From positions 3,844,001-3,908,000 of the forward strand of contig CAWEXD010000008.1 in assembly GCA_963812945.1 (NCBI GenBank): a DNA stretch of 64,000 bases, written 5' to 3'. The stretch is from DASRDR01 sp963812945 [NCBI: uncultured Candidatus Rokubacteria bacterium]. GTDB taxonomy: Bacteria; Methylomirabilota; Methylomirabilia; Rokubacteriales. The first letter of the stretch is position 1; each line of letters opens with the position of its first letter. Made by a program: the position numbers and the translations under genes. Positions 18,171-27,225 of this stretch are shown here, piece after piece. Under the pieces are notes generated by a model. That model had not been told where the DNA came from, did not search any database, and saw only the letters and a list, made by a program, of their open reading frames with translations.

Positions 18171-18417
18171 CGGGCGGAAGAGGGCCTACCGCGGGCGGAC
18201 CCGGCTGGGCGACCAGGCGCCGACGGCCGTGAGAGGGCGCCGCCTCCCGGAGTCCCGCGGATGCTCGATGCCGAGAGAGCGCGCGGGGCTCGTTGCGTCG
18301 AGCACGGGAACGCGATCAGCAGCGGCCATCGAGGGGACAGGATTGCCCGGAAGGCGCGGCGACGTCAATTGGCATCGGCGTCGGTAAGGGGCGACCGCAC
18401 GAAACCCGCACAGTCAG
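18171..18417. other. Non-coding stretch between the glycosyl cluster and the tRNA remnant
   Basis: About 250 bp with no convincing gene on either strand. From ~18381 the sequence becomes similar to that just beyond the integrase stop at 27191, continuing into the shared hairpin and the tRNA 3' half. Confidence 0.5.
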
Positions 18418-18442
18418 AGGGGGCGGCTTGCGACCGCCCCCT
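18418..18442 (-). terminator. Hairpin downstream of the tRNA-Asp 3' half
   Basis: AGGGGGCGG / CCGCCCCCT stem, second copy of the hairpin at 8697. It lies 19 bp beyond the CCA end of the tRNA 3' half, the same relative place as the hairpin after the intact tRNA, so it reads as the tRNA gene's own terminator. Confidence 0.55.
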
Positions 18443-18460
18443 CCAGGTGCGGGTCAGATA

Positions 18461-18508
18461 TGGCGGGGTCGACGGGACTTGAACCCGCGGCCTCTGGCTT
18501 GACAGGCC
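18461..18508 (-). pseudogene. tRNA-Asp 3' half (attachment-site remnant)
   Basis: 48 bases identical to the 3' part of the intact tRNA-Asp at 27271-27318, from CCA through the T arm to the anticodon stem, ending exactly at the 11-bp core CTTGACAGGCC (18498-18508) on the plus strand. Beyond it the sequence is unrelated. It is the left boundary of the accessory region. Its complementary 5' half with promoter is at 53669-53709. Confidence 0.85.
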
Positions 18509-18742
18509 TGGGCCATGCTCCGAGATGTGCGTGCCCAGCCACACTTGCCAAGGAGTTATCGCGAATCTCGTTGGATCGCGTGGGCCTGCGCGGGCTGGTT
18601 CCGACGGCTCACCGGGTACACGACCGGGTACACACAGGGCTCCGACGGCGTTCACCGAACCCGGCGTCGTATGACGGACGGTCACCTCACGAAGAAGGAG
18701 AACGAGGTCTTCTTGCGCCGTCTCCAGAAGCGCGGCGGCTGA
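18509..18742. other. Element left arm without a recognised gene
   Basis: No supported gene. A short open stretch ends in a 23-codon ATG frame (18674-18742; MTDGHLTKKENEVF...) of lysine- and arginine-rich sequence that could be the tail of a lost integrase or regulator, but it is too short to call. Confidence 0.35.
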
Positions 18743-19135
18743 TCAGGCGCAGCCGGTTCGGGGGGTGCCCCGCGCCTTCCTGGGCACCAGCGTGCAGGCG
18801 AAGGTGGCGGGCTGCTGCCGGTACTGGTCAAGGCGGGCCCGAAGCCGCGCCAGCGTCCGGTCCCGCTTGGCGAGGCCAATGCCGTAGATCGCCAAATCGT
18901 TCACCAGCCGCGTGTAGAAGAAATGCTGGTGATCACCAGTGTCCCGCATGCAGGGCGTCGGCTTCTGCGCCACGCGCAGGAGGAGCCCGAACGCGTGGAC
19001 GTACTCGCCGAGCACCGGTTCGTCACGGAGGTCCGGGGGAACCTCGGGGAAGCGCGCCAGGAACTCATCCACCGTCATCGGGGTGCGAACGGCCCGGGCG
19101 CATTCCTCCAGGTCCGGTGACAGGCGGATCTGCAT
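18743..19135 (-). CDS. Hypothetical protein, 130 aa
   Basis: Unrecognised soluble protein. The ATG at 19135 is chosen because GGAGGGG lies about six bases upstream. Visible features: MTVDEFLARFPEVPPDL, a central HQHFFYTRLVNDLAIYGIGLAKRD and a basic C-terminus with regularly spaced arginines (LARLRARLDQYR) that could be a helix or short coiled coil. It sits at the left end of the nested element, minus strand. No membrane segment or signal peptide. Confidence 0.5.
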   Translation of the reverse strand: MQIRLSPDLEECARAVRTPMTVDEFLARFPEVPPDLRDEPVLGEYVHAFGLLLRVAQKPTPCMRDTGDHQHFFYTRLVNDLAIYGIGLAKRDRTLARLRARLDQYRQQPATFACTLVPRKARGTPRTGCA

Positions 19136-19315
19136 GACAGCCCCTCCAGGGTTCAGTATAGCCTGGGGGCGCCCGGCCGGTCTTCTCGTACCCACACACC
19201 CATCCGTCATCCTCCGACTTGACGGTCATGCTCACCCGATCAACCGCCAATGCCTCCACCACGTCGCGGGATCGCACCCAGGAATCCCCCTCTCATCGCC
19301 GGCGCGTACCTCGGA

Positions 19316-19987
19316 TCACGAGCCGGGCGCGACCGGAGCGCCCTTCCAAGGCCGGTGCCCATAGCGGTCGAGCGAGACCACCTCGCCCACCGGCCGGCGC
19401 GTCGTCGGTCCGTAGCGGCCGCGCGGCCAGCCAAGCGGGATCACCGCGCAGGGCTGCACGCTCCAGGGGCAGCCGAGGATGCGTCGCGCCGACCAGGTGC
19501 TCCACAGCGGGAGCGTGATCAGCGCCGCGCCGAGGTTCACGGCGCGCGCGGCGAGCAGCAGGTTCTGCACGGCGGGGAAGACCGACCCGTAGTACGAGGC
19601 CGTCGCGACCGGCGGAAACCAGAGCCGGGACCCGCGCAGGCAGGCCACGACGATCACCGGGATCTCCTCGAAGTGGTCGGCCTGCCACTGCACCGCGTCG
19701 AGCACCCGTGACATCTTCGGGTCCTTGCGCATGAGCCAGCGCCCGAGTCCGCCGTACAGATGCCAGGCCTGGCGATTGCGGCGCGCGAGCTTGGCCTTCA
19801 CGTCGGGATCGCGCACGACGATGAACTCCCAGTTCTGGGCGTTCGACCCGCTCGGCGCCTTCACCGCGAGCTCGATGAGCCGCAGCACAAGGGCGTCGTC
19901 CACCGGATCAGGCTTGAGGCGTCTCACCGCGCGCTGCGTCGTCATGGCGTCCTCGAGCGGCATGGAGAAGTCCCGCGTCTCTCTCAT
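19316..19987 (-). CDS. Nitroreductase-family FMN protein
   Basis: 223-aa nitroreductase-fold protein that should bind FMN and reduce nitro, quinone or related substrates with NAD(P)H. Signatures: TTQRAVRRLKPDPVDD at the start of the domain, APSGSNAQNWEFIVV (FMN phosphate contacts), and the later GSVFPAVQNLLLAARAVNLGAAL segment with IPLGWPRG near the C-terminus. ATG at 19987 follows GGGAGGA by seven bases. It lies between the tRNA remnant and the IS remnant and has the composition of the host rather than of the neighbouring sugar operon. Confidence 0.82.
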   Translation of the reverse strand: MRETRDFSMPLEDAMTTQRAVRRLKPDPVDDALVLRLIELAVKAPSGSNAQNWEFIVVRDPDVKAKLARRNRQAWHLYGGLGRWLMRKDPKMSRVLDAVQWQADHFEEIPVIVVACLRGSRLWFPPVATASYYGSVFPAVQNLLLAARAVNLGAALITLPLWSTWSARRILGCPWSVQPCAVIPLGWPRGRYGPTTRRPVGEVVSLDRYGHRPWKGAPVAPGS

Positions 19988-20137
19988 CGAGACATCCTCC
20001 CTCAGGTGCGAAAAGGCCGAGAGCCATGTCTGGGCGACCTGTCCGCGGACGATCAGGGTTCTTACGGCAATCTAGAGCTGAGCGTCGCCTCAACAACCCA
20101 ACGGGCTACGGTGATTGCCGTAACCTCTTGTTTCCCT

Positions 20138-20281
20138 TGTCCTTCGCCAAAACTCCGTCCGTCGGCCAAGCGGTTGATATGTCGGCTCTGATCCGGAGAG
20201 AATCCCAGCTCGATGATCACACTCCTGCTCCACCTGTTTCGACTCCTCCCGTTCGTCTGCGGCGGCCACCGCCAGCTCGCC
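20138..20281 (+). mobile_element. 5' remnant of the rve-type IS found complete at 58786-60068
   Basis: About 144 bp closely matching the left end of the complete IS: the terminal repeat (TGTCCTTCGCCAAAACT), the leader with AATCCCAGCTCGATGATCAC, and the first codons of the transposase up to CGCCAGCTCGCC. The match stops abruptly at 20281/20282, where the foreign sugar operon begins. The copy is a deletion remnant and marks the junction. Confidence 0.85.
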
Positions 20282-20292
20282 TTGAATGCCTT

Positions 20293-21216
20293 CTATCCTT
20301 TGAGTCCCGTGTGCGCGAGCCCTTCGACGAACTGTTTTTGCGCCACCACAAAGACGATGAGCACCGGCAGCGCGGTCAGAGTGGCGGCGGCCAGCTGCAC
20401 GTTCCACAGCGGCCCGCCATACGCGTCCGTGAAATGGGTTAGCGCCTGCGGCAGCGTGAACATGTTCGCGCTGGAAATAAACACGATGGGCTCCAAGTAG
20501 AGGTTCCAGCTGTGCAGAAAGGTGAAGATCGCCACCGAGGCCAGGGCAGGGCGCGCCAGCGGCAGCGCGATCTTGCGGAAGATCGTAAAGCGCCCCAGGC
20601 CGTCTACGCGCGCCGCTTCCTCCAGCTCCACCGGCAGCGCGATGAAAAACTGGCGCATCACGAAGGTGGTGAACACGCTGGGCGCGCCGAATATCGGCAC
20701 CAGGATCAGCGGCCAGTGCGTGTTGACCAGGCCCAGCCGGCGGAAGACCTGGAACAGCGGCACGATGGTCACCTCGGCCGGTATCAACAGGCCCAGCAGC
20801 ACCACCATGAACAAGGCGTCCGCGCCCGGGAACCGCACTCGGGCGAAGGCATAACCGGCCATGGACGACACCGCCATGGTGCCGATCGTCACGATGGCCG
20901 CGATGTAGGCCGAGTTCCAGTATTGCTGCCCGAACGGCTGCAGCTTGAACACTTGCGCATAGGTGGTCCAGTCGTAGTGGGCCGGCAGCAGCTGCGGCGG
21001 AAAGGCAAAGATGTCGCTGGCGGGCTTGATCGACGAGGTCACCATCCACCAGGTCGGGAACACGAAGGGGATCAGCAGCACACACATGCCGCCGTAGATC
21101 AGCAGCCGGGCGCTGCGCGACGAATGTGCCCCCAGCCCAGCCGCTTTGCGTCTGGCCCCCCGAGGGGGTGCAAGAACACTTGGGGCGGCCCGGCGTCTTT
21201 TCTCAGCGTTCCTCAT
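20293..21216 (-). CDS. Sugar ABC transporter permease, MalG/CUT1 type
   Basis: Inner-membrane permease, 307 aa from the ATG at 21216, which overlaps the upstream permease stop by 14 nt. About six helices, starting LIYGGMCVLLIPFVFPTWWMVTSSI, and the cytoplasmic EAA loop ELEEAARVDGLGRFTIFRKIALPLARP that docks the ATPase. Last intact gene of the operon; the IS remnant starts 11 bp beyond its stop. Codon use and base composition (many CAG, GCC, AAG; lower GC) differ from flanking genes and recall Betaproteobacteria. Confidence 0.9.
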   Translation of the reverse strand: MRNAEKRRRAAPSVLAPPRGARRKAAGLGAHSSRSARLLIYGGMCVLLIPFVFPTWWMVTSSIKPASDIFAFPPQLLPAHYDWTTYAQVFKLQPFGQQYWNSAYIAAIVTIGTMAVSSMAGYAFARVRFPGADALFMVVLLGLLIPAEVTIVPLFQVFRRLGLVNTHWPLILVPIFGAPSVFTTFVMRQFFIALPVELEEAARVDGLGRFTIFRKIALPLARPALASVAIFTFLHSWNLYLEPIVFISSANMFTLPQALTHFTDAYGGPLWNVQLAAATLTALPVLIVFVVAQKQFVEGLAHTGLKG

Positions 21217-22168
21217 GGAACACCACTTTGCGGCGCAGGGACCACTGGGCAAAGGTCAACACCACGACGATGGCGAACAACACGACGGCCAGCGTGGAGC
21301 CGTAGCCGAACCTGTTGAACTGGAAGGTCTGCTGGTACAGGTAATACACCAGCACGGTGGTCGACACACTTGGGCCGCCTTGCGTCAACACAGCAATCTG
21401 CGCAAACACCTGCAGTGAACCCACCACGGTGATGATCGAGGTCAGCATGATGGTGGGGCTGATCAGCGGCAGAGTGATGCGGCGGAACTGCTTGAAGCGC
21501 GCCGCGCCGTCGATGCGTGCGGCTTCGTACAGCTCGCCCGGCACGCCCTGCAGCGCGGCCAGGAACAGCACCATGTTGAGCCCCACGTTCTTGAACACCT
21601 GCACCACGATGACCGACGCCATCGCAGTGCCCGGCGTGCGCAGCCAGTTGGGCCCCTCGATACCTAACGCGAGCAGCGCGCCATTGACGCCGCCGTTTTT
21701 CTGTAGCAAAAAACCCCAGACGATGGTCCAGGCCACCAGCGACACCACCACGGGCGAAAAGAACAGGGTGCGAAACACCGTGATGCCGGCCAGTTTCTGG
21801 TTCAGCAGCACCGCCAGCAGCAGCGCCAGGCTCAGGTTGAACACCACCAGCCCGGCCGAGAACAAGGCTGAGGCCCCCAGCACGCCCGGAAGGTTGGGGT
21901 CTTGCAGCAGCTGCTGGTAGTTGTGCGTGCCGACAAAGTTGAAGGTGTTGGCCAGCACGTTCCACTGGTGCAGCGAGAACCAGGCCACCAGCACCAGCGG
22001 CAGCAACACGAAGGTGGCGATGCCGGCCAACTGCGGTGCGACGAACAGCCAGCCCGCCAGCGCATCGCGGCGCGCGATGGTCCAGTACGGCCGCTGCCGT
22101 GGCGCTGGCGATGGACCGGGCGGCAGCATCGTGGCGGTGGGGGCTGGGGGATCAGCGATGCTCTGCAT
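21203..22168 (-). CDS. Sugar ABC transporter permease, MalF/UgpA type
   Basis: 321-aa inner-membrane permease of the carbohydrate-uptake (CUT1) class. Helix 1 is DALAGWLFVAPQLAGIATFVLL preceded by a cytosolic proline-rich tail, and the EAA loop reads LYEAARIDGAARFKQFRRITLPLISP. It pairs with the following MalG-type permease to form the channel. Operon order is regulator, oxidoreductase, binding protein, this permease, second permease; the gap from the binding protein is 54 bp. No ATP-binding subunit follows. Confidence 0.9.
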   Translation of the reverse strand: MQSIADPPAPTATMLPPGPSPAPRQRPYWTIARRDALAGWLFVAPQLAGIATFVLLPLVLVAWFSLHQWNVLANTFNFVGTHNYQQLLQDPNLPGVLGASALFSAGLVVFNLSLALLLAVLLNQKLAGITVFRTLFFSPVVVSLVAWTIVWGFLLQKNGGVNGALLALGIEGPNWLRTPGTAMASVIVVQVFKNVGLNMVLFLAALQGVPGELYEAARIDGAARFKQFRRITLPLISPTIMLTSIITVVGSLQVFAQIAVLTQGGPSVSTTVLVYYLYQQTFQFNRFGYGSTLAVVLFAIVVVLTFAQWSLRRKVVFHEER

Positions 22169-22222
22169 GACCCGCGTTTCGTGCGATGAGGTCGGTGCAG
22201 AGCATGCTGTCTGGTTGCTCGG

Positions 22223-23494
22223 TCAGTTCTGCAGCAGCGGCGTGATCTGCGCGCAGATGGACTGCAGCGCGGCCGGTATGTTGGCCTGTGGCGTCCAGAC
22301 AGTGTCCAGACCCGCACGCACGGTTTGCTGGATGCGCGCGAACCCGCTGTGGCCGGGCATGACCTTGCCGGTTGCGATGCCCGAGACCACCACCTTGTCG
22401 AGCTGGGCAGCGCTCAGCAACGCGTTGGTTTTCTTCAACACGTCGGCATTGAGCAGCGACTTGCGTGCCGAGGGGAAGAACTGCGCGAGCTTGGCCGAGT
22501 TCTCCGGGTTGGTCATGAAGGCCACGAAGGACGCGGCCTCGGCGGCGTTCTTGCCGGCGCTGAACACGCCTATGCCGGCCTGCCCGATCAGGGCGTAGTC
22601 ACCAGCCGGGCCTTTGGGCAGCGGCACTAGGTCCCACGCAAAGGGCTTGTCCTTGGGCAGCAGTGACGCGCGGCTGATCTGCGTGATGGTCATGGCGGCA
22701 TCACCGGCAAAGAAGTCCAGGTTCTGGCCCGGACCGGGCATGGCCTTTTTGGCGAAGATCGCGTCATGGAGGAAGGACATGGCATCGACCATCGGCCTGT
22801 CCGCCAGCGTGCAACGCTTGCCGTCGGCGCTCCAGGGCGAGGCACCCCAGCCGTTCCATACCGAGGCCAGGTATTGCCAGTCCTGGTAGTTGAAGTCGCG
22901 CACGATCAGGCCCGCCTTGCCGGACTTCGCCACCGCCTCGGCGCTCGTGATGGCGTTGGCCCAGGTCCATTCGCCGGCGGCGATCAGTTCCTCGGGTGTC
23001 TTTGCGCCGGCCTTCTTGATCAGGTCGTTGTTGACGAACACGGCGAAGGGCGAGGTCGAGAACGGGTAGGCGTACAGCGTGCCGTCCTTCATCCAACGCT
23101 CGGTCGCGCCTATGCTCACCTCGCCCAGGTTGTAGCCGGGTGTGGCGGCCAGCGTCCTGGTCAGCGGGAACAAGGCGCCGGAGTTGACAAAGTCCTGCGC
23201 GGTGGTCTCGAAAATCCAGGCCATGTCGGGCGCGTTGCCGCCCGCGATCTGGGTCGTCAACGCCGTGGTGTAGGTCGAGAAGGGCAGCGAATCGAAGCTG
23301 ACGGTGACATTGGGCTTGACGCGCTTGTAGTCGTCGGCGATGCCGTTGAACAGCTTCAGGTGCGCCTCGTTGGCGCTCCAGATGGTCATGCGCAGCTTGA
23401 CGGGCTGCTGCGCGGGGGCGTTCGCCACCAGCCCCAGCACGAGCGTGAGGCCGCCGAGAAGGGTGCGGATGCGGGGGATTGCGGGTCGGTTCAT
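22223..23494 (-). CDS. Sugar ABC transporter substrate-binding protein (CUT1 family)
   Basis: Periplasmic solute-binding protein, 423 aa. Signal peptide RTLLGGLTLVLGLVANAPAQ, then LRMTIWSANEAHLKLFNGIADDYKRVKPNVTV, the type-1 extracellular sugar-binding opening. GGNAPDMAWIFE and SAGKNAAEAASFVAFMTNPENSAKLAQFFPSARKS are the usual ligand-domain and C-terminal features. Being next to an FAD-dependent oxidoreductase suggests the imported sugar or polyol derivative is oxidised, but the ligand is not evident. ATG at 23494 with a purine-rich AGAAGGAGA upstream. Confidence 0.9.
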   Translation of the reverse strand: MNRPAIPRIRTLLGGLTLVLGLVANAPAQQPVKLRMTIWSANEAHLKLFNGIADDYKRVKPNVTVSFDSLPFSTYTTALTTQIAGGNAPDMAWIFETTAQDFVNSGALFPLTRTLAATPGYNLGEVSIGATERWMKDGTLYAYPFSTSPFAVFVNNDLIKKAGAKTPEELIAAGEWTWANAITSAEAVAKSGKAGLIVRDFNYQDWQYLASVWNGWGASPWSADGKRCTLADRPMVDAMSFLHDAIFAKKAMPGPGQNLDFFAGDAAMTITQISRASLLPKDKPFAWDLVPLPKGPAGDYALIGQAGIGVFSAGKNAAEAASFVAFMTNPENSAKLAQFFPSARKSLLNADVLKKTNALLSAAQLDKVVVSGIATGKVMPGHSGFARIQQTVRAGLDTVWTPQANIPAALQSICAQITPLLQN

Positions 23495-23530
23495 GTCGGT
23501 CTCCTTCTCTGTTTACTGGGGGTCGGTGAA

Positions 23531-25142
23531 TCAGTAAGCGCGTACGTCCGGCCAGCGGATTTCCACGCCTGCACGCGTCAGCAGGGCCTGAAATGTTGCC
23601 AGTTGCGTGTCGTCTTCTTGCACCCGGTGCGGTGTGGCGCCGCTGTTCAAGCAATGCGCCGCCAGCATGCCGGCGGCCTCGCCCGCGTTCCACTCCACCG
23701 GGTGCAGCCGGTAGCAACCGTTGGTGATGTGGGTGGTGCCCATGTTCTTGCCGCCGGCAAGCAGGTTGCGCATGCGCCGGGGCAGCAGCGCGCCGAGCGG
23801 GATCTCGAACGGGCACGATGGCGACGTCGATGTAGTTGTCGCCGCCGGTCGAGGGGTGCAGGTCGATGCGGTACATGCCCACGCCTACGCTGTCGCGGTA
23901 GTGCAGCGCGCCGCGTTCGCCGCGCACCGCGTGCGACAGATCCTGCTCCACCACGCGCGTGACCGGCAGGATGCGCCGGCCCTCGCGGATGTAGGGCGCC
24001 ATCGCCAGGCCGTGTGTGGTGCCGGTCACGTCGCCACGCAGGCGCAGGCCACGAAAGCCCTGTCCGCCGTCTTCGCGTGGCGCCTCGGCCTGCAGCCAGT
24101 AGAAGACGGCATGGGACAGTTCGGCGGCCGCTTTCAAGTGGCGTGCGCGCTCGGCCTCGGACACATCGAGGATGGAGCCCTCGAGGTAGTCGATCATGGG
24201 CCAGTTGACGAGGCAGATGTCGGAGCGGTAGGCGCCCGGCCTGAAGTTGCGCCGCGCGGCGATACGCCGGAAGGTCCACAGATTCATGTCGCCGCCGCCC
24301 TTGCGCTGGTCGGCATCCACCAGCAGCGGGTCGTCGTCCGGGTTGGGCGTGAAGGAGCGCTCGACGATCTCCAGCGTGCGCGGGTGCGGTGCCTTGAAGC
24401 CGAGCAGGGGCCCGCCCCAGAAATGCGGCTGGTAAGCGCGCCAGAAGTCGTAGTTGTGCGGCTTGCTGATGGTCTGGTCGCCATCGACATGGTCCATGGC
24501 GAAGCAGATCGACAGGGCCTGTACGTTGCCGGGCTGCGCTTGGGCTGGCGCGCTGGGCTCGCCGGTGTCGGCGCGGCTTTCGAAGCCGATGGTGTACTCG
24601 GTGTCAGTGAGCGGCAGCAGGTCGCCGAGCTCAGTGGCGTCAATCACATAAGCGGCGGACACCGTCACGTCCGTCGCGCTGTCGCGATGCCGCAGCGTAA
24701 CGGCGCGCACGTGGTCTCCATCCGTGTCAGCTGCCACTGGGCGGTAGGGCTGCAAAACGGTCAGCTGCCCGCCGGCGCGCCACGGCAGCAGCATGGCTTC
24801 GAGCACCGCCAGCCCGACGCGAGGCTCGGCGCACATGCGGCTGACCCAGCCGCCGCCCGGATTCAGGTCGCCCCAGGCGCGGGCGCCTTCCGTCAGCGGA
24901 TAGTGGTCTCTGTAGAACTGGCGGATGCCGGCGCGCAACGCGCGGTAGGAGCGCGTAATACCGAACTGCTCCACCCAGCTGTGTTCGTCCGGAGGCACGG
25001 CCTGGCTGGTGAGCTGGCCCCCGATCCAGTCGAACTCCTCGCTCATCACCACGCTGCGCCCGCCGCGCAGGGCACCCAGCGCCGCCGCGATACCGCCCAG
25101 GCCGCCACCGACCACCAATACATCCGTCTTCAACTCTTTCAT
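23531..25142 (-). pseudogene. FAD-dependent oxidoreductase (FAD_oxidored family), frameshifted
   Basis: About 537 codons. The N-terminal part has LVVGGGLGGIAAALGALRGG (FAD-binding GxGxxG) and FDWIGGQLTSQAVPPDEHSW; the middle has DATELGDLLPLTDTEY. At ~23812-23822 the frame shifts: YIDVA should continue as CPFEIPLGALLPRRMRNLL, which lies in another frame and carries on through GGKNMGTTHITNGCYRLHP to the stop at 23531. One base gained or lost explains it. The ATG at 25142 overlaps the LacI stop by four bases (ATGA). Family members oxidise or process carbohydrate-like compounds. It is either a real pseudogene or a base-calling error. Confidence 0.8.
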
Positions 25143-26200
25143 GGCTTCTTCCGCAGTTTCCGTTTGGATGCCACACTGCCCTTGGCCAGTCCCAGGGTTT
25201 CGCCCTGAATGGGTTCGCAAGCCAGCAGGACCTGCTGCACGTCTTTAGCCCCTTCCACGCGGCGCACCAGCATCGCGGTGGCCTGGCGGCCCATCTCGGC
25301 ACGCGGGATGTCATAGGAAGCGAACCGTGTGCGAGTGTGCCCTGCAGCCAGGTGGGACCCCATGACAATCGCCGAGATGTCATCCGGGAAATGGATTCCC
25401 CGTTCGTGCGCCTGGCTTTCGAACTCCACGGCGTCGGCGAGCTCGATGAAAAACACCGCGGTGGCGGCGTGCTTCAGCACGGCGTCCAGCACCGCAGCGG
25501 GCGAACCCCGCGAGACCGGTACGTGCAGGGCCAATTCCAGATCCTTGCCCAGCGCGCCGGTGAAGCCTTTCCAGCGATCGGCAATGGATTCCGCCGGCCC
25601 AGAGGGCCCGACATAGGCCAGGCGCCGGTGGCCCAGCACGCGCGCCTGCTCCACCATCCGCGCCGTGGCGCTGACATAGTCACCACCGACATAAGGCACC
25701 GGGCCGCCCGCGTCGTCGCGCCGCCCGATCGCGACAAAGGGGAAGTCGCCCGAAACCAGCCGCTCCAGCTCGGCACGGTCGAACGCCTTGCCCAGCACGA
25801 TGCACCCGTCCGCGATGCGCAGCCGATTCCCGTCCGCGAACAGCTTGCGCTGCCCCTCGACACCACCATTGCCCGTCAGCAGCAGCAGGTCGTAGTTGCG
25901 CGCCTGCGCCTCTTCTTCGATGCCAAACAGAAAAGGGGTGAAGAAATCGGCATGCGCGATGGGGAACGCCGGCTCATACGTGAAGACGCCCAGGATGCGA
26001 TTGAAGCCCTTGGCCATGCGGCGCGCAATCGGGTCGGCCACATAACCGGTTTCGCGGATCACCTGCTGTACCCGCATGCGCGTCTCCTGCGGAATACGCG
26101 CACCCGTCTCTGAGCCGTTCAACACCAGCGACACTGTGGCCTGGCTCACGCCGGCCAGCTTGGCGATGTCGTGCTGCGTCAGGCGCTTGGTTCCCAGCAA
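25139..26200 (-). CDS. LacI-family transcriptional regulator
   Basis: 353-aa repressor. N-terminal helix-turn-helix RLTQHDIAKLAGVSQATVSLVLNG with hinge helix ADPIARRMAKG, then a periplasmic-binding-protein-like effector domain (NRILGVFTYEPAF...). Start is TTG at 26200, eight bases after GGAG; no ATG or GTG is available in frame. It is the first gene of the sugar operon, so it should repress its own operon until the sugar is bound. A matching promoter and palindrome lie immediately upstream. Confidence 0.9.
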   Translation of the reverse strand: MLGTKRLTQHDIAKLAGVSQATVSLVLNGSETGARIPQETRMRVQQVIRETGYVADPIARRMAKGFNRILGVFTYEPAFPIAHADFFTPFLFGIEEEAQARNYDLLLLTGNGGVEGQRKLFADGNRLRIADGCIVLGKAFDRAELERLVSGDFPFVAIGRRDDAGGPVPYVGGDYVSATARMVEQARVLGHRRLAYVGPSGPAESIADRWKGFTGALGKDLELALHVPVSRGSPAAVLDAVLKHAATAVFFIELADAVEFESQAHERGIHFPDDISAIVMGSHLAAGHTRTRFASYDIPRAEMGRQATAMLVRRVEGAKDVQQVLLACEPIQGETLGLAKGSVASKRKLRKKP

Positions 26201-26215
26201 GCTGGTGTCTCCGGG

Positions 26216-26247
26216 TGATAATACGTATCAGCAATGCCTATTGTCAA
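26216..26247 (-). promoter_or_regulatory. Promoter and putative operator of the LacI-headed operon
   Basis: Reading the minus strand: -35 TTGACA (26247-26242), 18-bp spacer, -10 TATTAT (26223-26218), then GGAG and the TTG start of lacI. The palindrome TGATA-N5-TATCA (26230-26216) covers the -10 box, a natural place for autorepression by the LacI protein. The promoter is intact although the integrase on its other side is truncated. Confidence 0.65.
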
Positions 26248-26256
26248 CTTCAGAGA

Positions 26257-27197
26257 GTACTTGTCAAGCGGCGGAAGTTGAAGCAACGCTGGAAGGACAT
26301 CGGCCGGGGCCGATTCGTGTTTGGCCTCAAGTGGCGGCGCGCCCCGCTCCGCGCCGCCTTCGGCGACGATCGCGCGGTGGACGTGACCGAGGCGCGCATC
26401 GAGCGGTACAAGGCGGACCGACGGGGCAGCCTGACGCGTACACGGTGTGGCGTGGGGAAGCGGCGGGTCGCCCCCGCGACGGTCAACCGTGAGTTGAACG
26501 TGCTCGAGCGCACGTTCCGGTTGGCAGTACGCCAGAAGCTCCTGAGCGTGGCGCCGACCATCGAGCTCCTGGTTGAGGGGATGCCGCGGCAGGGCTTCCT
26601 CGAGCCGGCGGACTTCGAACGGGTCGCCTACTTGTTGCCAGCGGATCTTGAGGACTTCGCTCGGTTCGGCTATCTCTCCGGCTGGCGGAAGGGTGAGGTA
26701 GCCCGGCTGACCTGGCCCGACGTCGATCGGACCAACGGCCGGATCGTTCTCCGCCGGGAACTCTCGAAGAATGCAGAACCTCGCGTGCTGCCGCTAGTCG
26801 GCGAGCTCGCCACCCTGATCGAGCGACGCTGGATCGCGCGCGAGTACGAAGCCCTGGGCGGGACGGCGCTGGCGCCTTTCGTCTTCCACCGGGACGGCCT
26901 GCCGGTCGGGGACTTTCGGAAGGCGTGGGCGCCGCGTGCGCCAAGGCCGGCGTGGCAGGCACCCTCTTCCACGACCTCCGACGCTCCGCCGTGCGCGACA
27001 TGGGCCGCGCGGGCGTGAGCCAAGCGGTCGCCATGCGGGTCAGCGGCCACAAGACGGCGAGCGTCTCCCGACGCTATCGGATCGTGGCTGAGGACGACCT
27101 CGGTGAGGCGCTCGCCCGGACCCAGGCCAGCCTGGCGGCACGGCCGGCCGGCACAGTGACGCCCCTTCGGGAGGCCGTCGAGAGCAAAGGCCGATAA
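26257..27197 (+). pseudogene. Tyrosine-type site-specific integrase, N-terminally truncated and frameshifted
   Basis: Core-binding and catalytic domains are visible: [16 protein letters not shown] (first Arg), [13 protein letters not shown] (Lys), then, after a one-base loss near 26930 (TGGGCGCC where TGGGGCGCC is needed), [17 protein letters not shown] (His-x-x-Arg), [13 protein letters not shown] (His and the nucleophilic Tyr). The first ~100 residues of a normal integrase are missing; coding similarity begins right beside the sugar operon promoter. It converges on tRNA-Asp, its presumed target. Confidence 0.85.
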
Positions 27198-27225
27198 GGG
27201 CAACCCGCACAAAACCCGCACAGTG

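Noticed and set aside
18515-18742. 75-codon ORF in the left arm of the nested element
   Set aside because: No family, no ribosome binding site, and the first half is Arg/Trp-rich shadow-like sequence; only the last 23 codons look protein-like.
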